NCBI RefSeq assembly: GCF_016508585.1
Contig: NZ_JADVOP010000035.1
Location: 1 to 43,124, forward strand
Length of the DNA stretch: 43,124 nt
Reading direction: 5' to 3'
Origin: Acinetobacter baumannii
GTDB taxonomy: Bacteria > Pseudomonadota > Gammaproteobacteria > Pseudomonadales > Moraxellaceae
Shown here: positions 14,340 through 20,250 of the stretch, piece by piece
Position numbering within the stretch: the first letter of the stretch is position 1
Layout of the letters: every line of letters begins with the position of its first letter
The notes under the pieces: generated by a model
The model's input: only the letters and a program-made list of their open reading frames with translations
The model's database searches: none
What the model was told of the DNA's origin: nothing
Position numbers and translations under genes: made by a program

Positions 14340-15368
14340 TTGAGCACAAATTCTGAGACTCTGTTATTTTGCTTAGATGAAATTGACCTTATCATAAAGA
14401 AAATATTACTATTATCACACTCAATAAAATATAAATATCATAATATTTTAGAGGAAAAATACATAATAAGATTCAGAAATGAATCTGAAATATTATTTAA
14501 AAATTTCCAAGCAAATGCAAACAGATTTTTAACTGAAACCGTACATCAATCAAAAAAAATAAAAACTGATTATGAAAATTTACACACTGATTATACTTTT
14601 GTGAAAAAAGAAATTGATGAACTTACTGAAAAAACAAATGAATTAAAAAAAGTGTATTCTGGATTTGAAAAACGGCTACAACAATTAGCTAACACAAGAT
14701 CAGAAGATATTCAGTATGTTTTGGAAGATAAACTAAACGAGCTCGAACGTTTAAATAAAGATAAAATTGATGTAATCGATACCTCATATCAGCAAGCGAA
14801 ACTAAACTATGAAGATTTTACTAAATTAGTTGAAATGTCTGGAACTTATGTACTAACGGATAATTATAAAATTAAATCAAATGAAGAAAAAAAGGATTAT
14901 ATAACCAACCGGAGGTGGACTGTTGCTTCAATTAGTTTAGCAATTATTACAACGGTTATTGTTATTGGTTTACCTATCTATGAATATTGGAAAGCAAACC
15001 CACCAGTTGAAACTAATTATTATACAATTTTTGCTCGATTAACTATTTCCATCATGTTTTTTGTCTTAGCTTTGTACACTTCAAGACAGGCTGCTAAACA
15101 CTATGAATGTTATCAAGAAAATCATAGAACTTATTTACAGTTGGCTGCACTTGAACCGTATATATCCCGAATGACTCCAGAAGAGCAGAAAGAAATACGA
15201 ATCAGCCTTATACCAATTCTTTTTAGTCAAAGTTCAGATGGTAAATTTGCAAGTAAAGGCGATGAAGTAGGATTGCCGGAATCATTTACTGCTGCAATTG
15301 AAAAGCTTATAGATACAGTCAAAGAAGTTAAAGCTGGACAGAATTCTCAAAAAGCTGATGGGAATTGA
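14340..15368 (+). CDS. C-terminal part of the frameshifted accessory membrane protein (coiled coil plus two membrane helices)
   Basis: The frame is open from 14235; the nominal start at 14340 is a TTG with no ribosome-binding site, and the first in-frame ATG is about 165 codons further on, so independent translation is doubtful. The product has a long coiled coil (about residues 55-160, rich in Lys, Glu and Leu), two transmembrane helices (about 195-215 and 228-248) and a cytoplasmic tail with RQAAKHYECYQENHRTYLQLAALEPYIS. This coiled-coil, two-helix hairpin, cytoplasmic tail layout is seen in various membrane proteins of accessory islands; I do not recognise a named family. A superinfection or anti-phage role would fit its location but is only inferred. 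Confidence 0.5.
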   Translation: MSTNSETLLFCLDEIDLIIKKILLLSHSIKYKYHNILEEKYIIRFRNESEILFKNFQANANRFLTETVHQSKKIKTDYENLHTDYTFVKKEIDELTEKTNELKKVYSGFEKRLQQLANTRSEDIQYVLEDKLNELERLNKDKIDVIDTSYQQAKLNYEDFTKLVEMSGTYVLTDNYKIKSNEEKKDYITNRRWTVASISLAIITTVIVIGLPIYEYWKANPPVETNYYTIFARLTISIMFFVLALYTSRQAAKHYECYQENHRTYLQLAALEPYISRMTPEEQKEIRISLIPILFSQSSDGKFASKGDEVGLPESFTAAIEKLIDTVKEVKAGQNSQKADGN

Positions 15369-15390
15369 TTATCATAGTTTTTAATGCAAA

Positions 15391-15426
15391 ATAGCACATT
15401 ACTATGCCATAAAAGTAATGTTCTAT
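15391..15426. promoter_or_regulatory. Tandem operator-like 15-mers upstream of the lipoprotein gene
   Basis: ATAGCACATTACTAT (15391-15405, one difference from the repressor-region 15-mer when read on the minus strand) and AAAGTAATGTTCTAT (15412-15426, three differences). They again start exactly 21 bp apart, as upstream of 13912. Confidence 0.55.
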
Positions 15427-15463
15427 TCTTAATAAAATATTGATTTTAAGGGTAAGTTAGAAA

Positions 15464-16063
15464 ATGAAAATATTATCTATTATTTTATTGTCTTCTTTGG
15501 GTTTAATCGCTTGTTCAAATAGCAACAACGAAAAACCTATTGAAAAAACCCAAGCTGAAATTGATCAAGATGCTTTGGATTATCGTGAAAAAGTTAATAA
15601 ACAACAGCAAGAACTAATAGATGAAGATAAGCCAAAAATGGAAATTCCTGCAGTGGACTATACATCTCCAGTCGCTAAAGTTGATTTAAATAATGATCAA
15701 GAAATTATTACTGCAGTCGGTTTGCCAGTCGTTGAAAAGGAAAAAGGGGCGAATCAAAACGGTGAACCTATGACGACTTATTACTTTGGTGATGAATTGC
15801 GCAATGGTTTAGAAATTGGATTAAGCCGTGAATTTATTGATGTAGTTTGGAAGTTTGATGCTAAAGATTCAGCAAAAGCAAAAGCTTCATTTGAAACAGG
15901 TCAAAACATTACCCGTGCATTGCTTGGTGGTAAGGATGGTGCTGCACTCTATGAAAAAATCAGTAAAGGTGGAAATGCTGAATCTTATACTTTAGCGGAT
16001 GGTACCGAAATTAAAAATGCACGTTGTGGCGCTTACATGTGTCGTTATCAGGTAGTGAGATAA
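15464..16063 (+). CDS. Accessory prophage lipoprotein (199 aa)
   Basis: 199 residues. The signal peptide ends in LIAC (lipid-anchored Cys about residue 17). A charged, probably disordered linker (about 20-65) leads to a compact domain with the strand-rich region VVEKEKGANQNGEPMTTYYFG and a C-terminal CGAYMCRYQ, two cysteines four apart that may form a disulfide. AAGGGTAAG gives a good ribosome-binding site. The gene has its own promoter region with tandem operator-like sites and a terminator, so it is a self-contained accessory unit. Its location suggests a cell-envelope change in the lysogen or during induction; function unknown. Confidence 0.7.
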   Translation: MKILSIILLSSLGLIACSNSNNEKPIEKTQAEIDQDALDYREKVNKQQQELIDEDKPKMEIPAVDYTSPVAKVDLNNDQEIITAVGLPVVEKEKGANQNGEPMTTYYFGDELRNGLEIGLSREFIDVVWKFDAKDSAKAKASFETGQNITRALLGGKDGAALYEKISKGGNAESYTLADGTEIKNARCGAYMCRYQVVR

Positions 16064-16092
16064 AATATTACCTTTAAATGGAACATTCTATT

Positions 16093-16120
16093 AAAAGCCA
16101 TCAAATGATGGCTTTACTTT
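16093..16120. terminator. Terminator between lipoprotein gene and the ogr-side operon
   Basis: AAAGCCATC / GATGGCTTT stem followed by ACTTTTCTT on plus; A-rich sequence on the other side lets it also serve the minus-strand operon, whose last gene ends at 16114. Confidence 0.7.
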
Positions 16121-16332
16121 TCTTGATTGTACCCTGCAAGCCACATTTGCGGAGCCTCTGCCCAACTTCTTAAACTATATGGTTCTTGAATTCCATAAAA
16201 AGCATTCCTAAACCGTTCATGCCAAAAATGATGTATGCCCTTAGAATCATGTTTGTAAATAAAAGGTGGATTCATATCTCGGCGAATGTTTTTATAGAAT
16301 AGTTCAAAAAGAAATTCAGGATCATTCGTCAT
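16114..16332 (-). CDS. Hypothetical protein (72 aa), last gene of the ogr operon
   Basis: 72 residues, rich in aromatic residues (FLFELFYKNIRRDMNPPF, HHFWHERFRNAFYG, MWLAGY), soluble, no recognised domain. Its start overlaps the stop of the 92-residue gene by 4 bases, so the two are translated together. It ends inside the shared terminator. Confidence 0.55.
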   Translation of the reverse strand: MTNDPEFLFELFYKNIRRDMNPPFIYKHDSKGIHHFWHERFRNAFYGIQEPYSLRSWAEAPQMWLAGYNQEK

Positions 16333-16607
16333 TTAGAATATTTCCTTTGAAAATTAGAAATTATTGAACCATTAAGTAACTGCCACTTTTCATTTTGAAT
16401 CATAAGATTTTTTAAAGATTCACCTGATAAATTGCATATCGGCACAGTCTTACCAATTGAACGGCTTTTTATAAGTACCACCTGATCACCACATTTTTTA
16501 AATAAATTTTCAACACAGTAATCAGGTTGTGATGCTAGGTGGAAATCGGTGACTTTCCCGAATAGTTCATTATTGATATACATAGACATCTGGCTTGTTT
16601 TAATCAC
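16329..16607 (-). CDS. Hypothetical protein (92 aa)
   Basis: 92 residues, mixed composition, three cysteines (near 31, 39 and 58). Met1 is at 16607; Met7 and Met9 are alternative starts. No domain recognised. It lies 41 bases after a 44-residue membrane peptide gene and overlaps the following 72-residue gene (ATGA), so it appears to belong to a five-gene minus-strand operon led by the Ogr-type activator. Confidence 0.55.
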   Translation of the reverse strand: MIKTSQMSMYINNELFGKVTDFHLASQPDYCVENLFKKCGDQVVLIKSRSIGKTVPICNLSGESLKNLMIQNEKWQLLNGSIISNFQRKYSK

Positions 16608-16648
16608 TTTTCCCTCTTATCGAATCATAAATACTTAAAAGTAATGAA

Positions 16649-16783
16649 TTATTTTCCATAAATGGTCAAAATTACTGCTAACGTCATACAACCTAGGAAT
16701 AACATTAATGAAATAAATCCTCCCAAGTCTTTAGATGGAAAAAGCAAAGCAATAACTGCAACAAAAATTAAAAAAGTTTTCAT
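16649..16783 (-). CDS. 44-residue membrane peptide
   Basis: A small frame whose ATG overlaps the stop of the preceding 71-residue membrane-protein gene (ATGA). The product is two hydrophobic stretches (TFLIFVAVIALLF, then GGFISLMLFLGCMTLAVILTI) joined by a short PSKDLGG turn, that is, a hairpin membrane peptide. The coupling and the clean topology support a real gene. It could be a holin-like or regulatory peptide; no family is recognised. Confidence 0.6.
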   Translation of the reverse strand: MKTFLIFVAVIALLFPSKDLGGFISLMLFLGCMTLAVILTIYGK

Positions 16784-16995
16784 TTATCTGCCTTATCTTT
16801 TAAATATGTTGATATGGAATCTAATTGTTCTGATAGAAATAAAAATAAAATGGTTTGACTAAAACTCAAGAGACTGCCAATCCATACAACTTCTTTTGAA
16901 TAGTCAGCTTTTAAACCAGAAATAATTGTTATGGTGGAGATAAGCATAGCTATCATTGCAAAACCAATTAGCTTAAATATTTTTCTTAAAATCAT
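16780..16995 (-). CDS. Small two-helix membrane protein (71 aa)
   Basis: 71 residues with two transmembrane helices (about 8-27 and 37-55) and a charged C-terminus (SISTYLKDKADK). The start lies within the 3' end of the Ogr-type gene and the stop overlaps the 44-residue peptide gene, so the three form one coupled unit. No family recognised. Confidence 0.6.
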   Translation of the reverse strand: MILRKIFKLIGFAMIAMLISTITIISGLKADYSKEVVWIGSLLSFSQTILFLFLSEQLDSISTYLKDKADK

Positions 16996-17248
16996 GATGA
17001 TTCCTTTTAGGTTTGATTATTTTTACTGAAGGTAGACTGATTTCAGGATTCTCTAAGGCAGGTGGAGATATTTGGTATTTAATTTCAAGGTGGGCTTGAC
17101 AGGTAAAACCGCAAAGTACATCACGGCACTGAAAATATATAATTTTAAAAAGTGGATGTTGTTGCTTACTTGACCGAATTATCAGCGTGCTCGCTAAACA
17201 ATGAGGACAAATCATTTTTAGTCTAATTGCGTCTTGTACTACAGCCAT
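16973..17248 (-). CDS. ogr: Ogr/Delta-type zinc-finger late-gene activator
   Basis: 91 residues from the ATG at 17248, which follows GAGGGTGATA; the longer frame to 17269 has no such site. Cys14-x2-Cys17 and Cys41-x4-Cys46 with the spacing and surrounding sequence (ICPHC, IIRSSKQQ, YFQCRDVLCG) of the Ogr/Delta family. In P2 the protein binds an interrupted dyad upstream of the late promoters and contacts RNA polymerase alpha to start head, tail and lysis gene expression. Three matching dyads occur in this prophage (25452, 31547, 38290). Here ogr is separated from gene D by com-dam, unlike P2 where they adjoin. Confidence 0.85.
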   Translation of the reverse strand: MAVVQDAIRLKMICPHCLASTLIIRSSKQQHPLFKIIYFQCRDVLCGFTCQAHLEIKYQISPPALENPEISLPSVKIIKPKRNHHDFKKNI

Positions 17249-17302
17249 TATCACCCTCACAGAACACATATTAATATCATTATAAATAAATCGGTGAAAT
17301 AT

Positions 17303-17331
17303 TTGTTCTTTATAGCGAAATTTTATAGTAT
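17303..17331 (+). promoter_or_regulatory. Sigma70-like promoter of com-dam
   Basis: -35 TTGTTC (17303-17308), 17-base spacer, -10 TAGTAT (17326-17331); the com start codon is 32 bases further on. Confidence 0.55.
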
Positions 17332-17362
17332 TTGCTTGGTTTTTCTGATGTAGAAAAATTTA

Positions 17363-17566
17363 ATGCAAAACCTGAAATGTAAATGCTGTTTTAAGCTACT
17401 GGCCAAAACGAGCACATTTAATCAAATCGAGATTAAATGCCCACGCTGTAAAACGTTAAATAACTTCCTGAGCACCTTGAGTGCCTTACCTGAACGCCAA
17501 GAGCGTCACATCGAAACAGGTAAGATCGATGAACAACACTTCTGTAATTCCTCAATACAATCCTAA
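17363..17566 (+). CDS. com: Com-type zinc-finger translational activator
   Basis: 67 residues. Cys6, Cys9, Cys26 and Cys29 with LKCKCCFKLLAK and IEIKCPRCKTLN match the Mu Com family (62 residues in Mu), a small RNA-binding protein that opens the ribosome-binding site of the downstream DNA-modification gene. Here the next gene is a DNA adenine methylase, the common alternative to mom in Com-bearing phages. The two genes overlap by 38 bases, and an inverted repeat inside com hides the methylase ribosome-binding site. Confidence 0.85.
   Translation: MQNLKCKCCFKLLAKTSTFNQIEIKCPRCKTLNNFLSTLSALPERQERHIETGKIDEQHFCNSSIQS
17485..17531 (+). promoter_or_regulatory. Hairpin sequestering the methylase ribosome-binding site (Com target)
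   Basis: CTTACCTG (17485-17492) and CAGGTAAG (17517-17524) form a perfect 8-bp stem; an inner ACGC / GCGT stem adds to it. The right arm contains the AGGTAAG ribosome-binding site of the methylase start at 17529. This is the arrangement through which Com is known to control mom in phage Mu. Confidence 0.65.
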
Positions 17567-18335
17567 GGGTCACAGCTTTTCTGGTTGGCTTGGGGGAAAA
17601 TCTCAACTTGCACGTACTATTATCGACCTCATGCCTGAGCATAAAACCTATGTTGAAGTGTTTGGAGGAGCTGGATGGGTACTGTTTAAAAAGACGGAAT
17701 CCCCTGTCGAAGTCATCAACGATATTAATGACGATCTAATTAACTTGTATAGAATCCTGAAATACCACTTTGAGGCATTTTTAACTGAATTTGAAAATAC
17801 TTTGTTATCTCGAACTGTATTTAATGAAATGAAAAAGAATGATCGGGGCTTAACTGATATTCAACGAGCAGCCAAGTTTTATTATATGCTTCGGGCTTCT
17901 TTCGGTTGTCAGTTAGATGGTTCTTTTAGTTATAGCCGTGATCGAAAAGCAAGATTAAAACTTGGAGAAGATCTGCGCCAACATCTGCAATCGATTCATA
18001 CCCGGTTGCAAAATGTAGTCATTGAAAATGCAAGTTATGATTATATGCTGAAGCGTGTAGATGGTCCTGATACTTTGTTTTATTTAGATCCACCGTATTG
18101 GGATTGTGAAAACGTCTATGGCAAAGGTATTTGGTCCAAACAGGATTTTTATGACTTAAAAAATGCGTTGGATAAAATTCAGGGGAAATTTATTTTAAGT
18201 TTGAATGATACTCCTGAGATCCGAGCATTGTTTAAAGACTATAAAATTCAACATAAAAAAATTCGTTGGTCAGTCAATAGCAAATCTGCACATGAAGATC
18301 ATAACGGTAATGAACTCATTATCACCAATTTTTAA
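17529..18335 (+). CDS. dam: Phage DNA adenine methylase (D12 class, N6-adenine)
   Basis: 268 residues from the ATG at 17529; a GTG at 17481 in frame would make a longer form but lies inside the regulatory hairpin. SAM-binding motif SGWLGGKSQLA near 18-28 and VEVFGGAGWVLF near 42-53; catalytic DPPY at 187-190 (LFYLDPPYWD). The order is that of D12-class (Dam-like) enzymes. It transfers a methyl group to adenine N6, probably shielding phage DNA from host restriction. Its specificity cannot be read from sequence. It is translationally controlled by Com and followed by a hairpin terminator. Confidence 0.85.
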   Translation: MNNTSVIPQYNPKGHSFSGWLGGKSQLARTIIDLMPEHKTYVEVFGGAGWVLFKKTESPVEVINDINDDLINLYRILKYHFEAFLTEFENTLLSRTVFNEMKKNDRGLTDIQRAAKFYYMLRASFGCQLDGSFSYSRDRKARLKLGEDLRQHLQSIHTRLQNVVIENASYDYMLKRVDGPDTLFYLDPPYWDCENVYGKGIWSKQDFYDLKNALDKIQGKFILSLNDTPEIRALFKDYKIQHKKIRWSVNSKSAHEDHNGNELIITNF

Positions 18336-18343
18336 GCTAAAAT

Positions 18344-18367
18344 AATCCCTCAAATGAGGGATTTTTT
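18344..18367. terminator. Terminator after dam whose 3' arm also carries a ribosome-binding site
   Basis: AATCCCTC / GAGGGATT stem with a 4-base loop and TTTTT, 8 bases past the dam stop. The GAGGG of the right arm is 7 bases from the ATG of the next small gene. On the minus strand it can also stop transcription leaving gene D. Confidence 0.7.
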
Positions 18368-18556
18368 ATGGTTGATGAAAATCTAAAAAAAGGCTGGATT
18401 CGAATCAGTCGAGGCGATAGTCAAATGATCGATCTCTATTGTCTAATGGATAGCAAAGGTAACGTGGTCAAAGTCTTTGACTGGAATGGCAACGAAATTA
18501 AATTGAATGCTGAAGCCAGAAGCGTTTTTTATAACAACCAATATTGGTCCTATTAA
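18368..18556 (+). CDS. Hypothetical 62-residue protein
   Basis: 62 residues, soluble, with a strand-rich pattern (WIRISRGDSQ, IDLYCLMDSKGNVVKVFDWNGNEIKL). No family is recognised. The ATG follows directly on the T-run of the dam terminator, and its only ribosome-binding site is the GAGGG in that hairpin, so translation needs the hairpin to be open. The 3' end overlaps the convergent gene D by 4 bases. It may be expressed only on read-through from dam. Confidence 0.45.
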   Translation: MVDENLKKGWIRISRGDSQMIDLYCLMDSKGNVVKVFDWNGNEIKLNAEARSVFYNNQYWSY

Positions 18557-19821
18557 TTTTCATCTTTATCCTTTTCCGCTTGCATGGCTTTGTACTCTCG
18601 TATGGCTGCAGTCGTAGCGGTTTGCTTATTTTTATAGAGATAAGTTAATCGCTTCGGTGTTGTTTGATCGCCTTGCGTAACTTTTCCTGTATTTTTACCA
18701 TCCAGATAATACGCCAATATGCCGGTATAACTTCCTGAATCCTCCTCGATGAGCTCTGAAAGATCATCTGAGTCGGGTAAATAGACTTCCAGTTCAAGAT
18801 CCGTCGTATAGCCATTGTCTGAAGACAGTGTATGAACAACTCGTGTCCCTAGCCAGACAATATCGTCGATTTCTGATTTTAAGCCCATGAACTGCATCTG
18901 CATTTCAGGAATTAATTCAGGCTTGCCATAAGCGAGTTTATAACTGAATGTAGCTGACTTCGATTTGATGCGATTGTATTCCGCTTGGGCTATACGTTTT
19001 GCAGATTTTTCGTCTCTTTGAATATTGCGAAGTTCTCGAGTGTTTTCATCTGACATGCCAATGGTGACTTTTTGTCGTTTAGCTTTATCATTATCATAAT
19101 AATAAACTGTTACACCACTGACCTCGTCTGCACCGTCTGTGTCTGCCCAACGATGAGAATCCCCCATACTTCGTGTAATAAAAAACATGGGAAGATCCAG
19201 TCCAGATATTGTTTTACTTTCTCCTTTGGGCATAAACAATAAATGACCATTTTTAACGGTTGCAATGGCATCGTGTTCGTCTGCAATACGTGTGATTAAA
19301 TTTGCATCGGATTCATTTTGATCAATATGCGCCAGTATAATTTGCCCAAGTTGTTCATTGATCATGGCTTTCAGTTGATGTTCTGTCGCTACAGTATTGA
19401 TAATATCCGCTATGGTTTTGTTGTCGAAACTGCGTTCTTTTTTCTTTTTGAATGTTGCCTTTAGATCTGCAGATATTCCCCGTATTGTAAGCACATCGGG
19501 AACCCCTGAGTATTCACGTTCTTTGACCGTGTATTTACCCTTATAGACTAAGCCTTGATTACTCCAACCAATCGAAACATCAAGTTCGGCACCTTTGGGT
19601 GGAATCAATAAGGTGCCGTCATGATCTGACAGTTCTATTTCGACTGTGTCTACTTCGATACCACGATTATCGGTAATATTGAGTCGAATTAACCTGCTCT
19701 GAATCTTCTCACTGATATCCAAACCATTGACCAAAATTTTAAAGATCGCATTCGGATAATTGTCATCGAGCTGCTCTGATACTTTTGAAATTGTATTCAT
19801 GGCCATGCTTGTCAAAGACAT
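18553..19821 (-). CDS. D: Tail protein gpD (baseplate hub, late control D)
   Basis: 422 residues, in line with P2 D (387). IFKILVNGLDISEKIQSRLIRLNITDNRG and DTVEIELSDHDG at the N-terminus are hallmarks of the gpD/GP27-like hub family. The central part (SFDNKTIADIINTVATEHQL, LITRIADEHDAIATVKNGHLLFMPKG) continues the same family. It forms the hub that connects the tail tube to the spike. It is the last gene of the FI-to-D transcript; its start overlaps the end of U by one base. Confidence 0.9.
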   Translation of the reverse strand: MSLTSMAMNTISKVSEQLDDNYPNAIFKILVNGLDISEKIQSRLIRLNITDNRGIEVDTVEIELSDHDGTLLIPPKGAELDVSIGWSNQGLVYKGKYTVKEREYSGVPDVLTIRGISADLKATFKKKKERSFDNKTIADIINTVATEHQLKAMINEQLGQIILAHIDQNESDANLITRIADEHDAIATVKNGHLLFMPKGESKTISGLDLPMFFITRSMGDSHRWADTDGADEVSGVTVYYYDNDKAKRQKVTIGMSDENTRELRNIQRDEKSAKRIAQAEYNRIKSKSATFSYKLAYGKPELIPEMQMQFMGLKSEIDDIVWLGTRVVHTLSSDNGYTTDLELEVYLPDSDDLSELIEEDSGSYTGILAYYLDGKNTGKVTQGDQTTPKRLTYLYKNKQTATTAAIREYKAMQAEKDKDEN

Positions 19822-20246
19822 TATAAAAATCTCCCTGCTACAGCCCCAACGACATTGGTAATAAGATTTCCAGCCGATTTGGTTTTCTTCAACGTTAAAC
19901 TAAACTCAATTTTTCGGGGAATGCCATTTCTGTAAAAGTAAGTCTGTGTTTCACTCAAGCTATCGATTACCCAAGAGCCATAAATTTTCCCATTGCCTGC
20001 AATCAATGGAAAGGATTTGCCCGTGTCCCCCATCAGGCGTAAGGCGGTTAATGAGATTTGAGATCCGAACTCAGGAACGATTGAACCGTCAAGCGTTATG
20101 ACATCTTCGCCTTTGCCAGTGAACTGATATGCAGGCATATCACCGACTCTATTGTTCGATGCATGATTCCAACTATTGTTTCGTTGCAAGCTTTGATATG
20201 TGGCTGTTGGTATTGAAAAGACAAACATGCCTAAAATCATCATCAT
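19821..20246 (-). CDS. U: Tail protein gpU
   Basis: 141 residues. MMMILGMFVFSIPTATYQSLQRNNSWNHASNNRVG is typical of P2 U, followed by FTGKGEDVITLDGSIVPEFG and a beta-rich end. U acts in tail completion/assembly, at the joint between tube and baseplate or terminator. It sits between T and D, as in P2, 4 bases after the stop of T. Met1-Met3 are all possible starts. Confidence 0.88.
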   Translation of the reverse strand: MMMILGMFVFSIPTATYQSLQRNNSWNHASNNRVGDMPAYQFTGKGEDVITLDGSIVPEFGSQISLTALRLMGDTGKSFPLIAGNGKIYGSWVIDSLSETQTYFYRNGIPRKIEFSLTLKKTKSAGNLITNVVGAVAGRFL

Positions 20247-20250
20247 TGTT

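Noticed and set aside
16662..16862. A 66-residue plus-strand frame next to the ogr operon
   Set aside because: It lies antisense to the coupled 44- and 71-residue membrane genes, has no ribosome-binding site and an odd composition.
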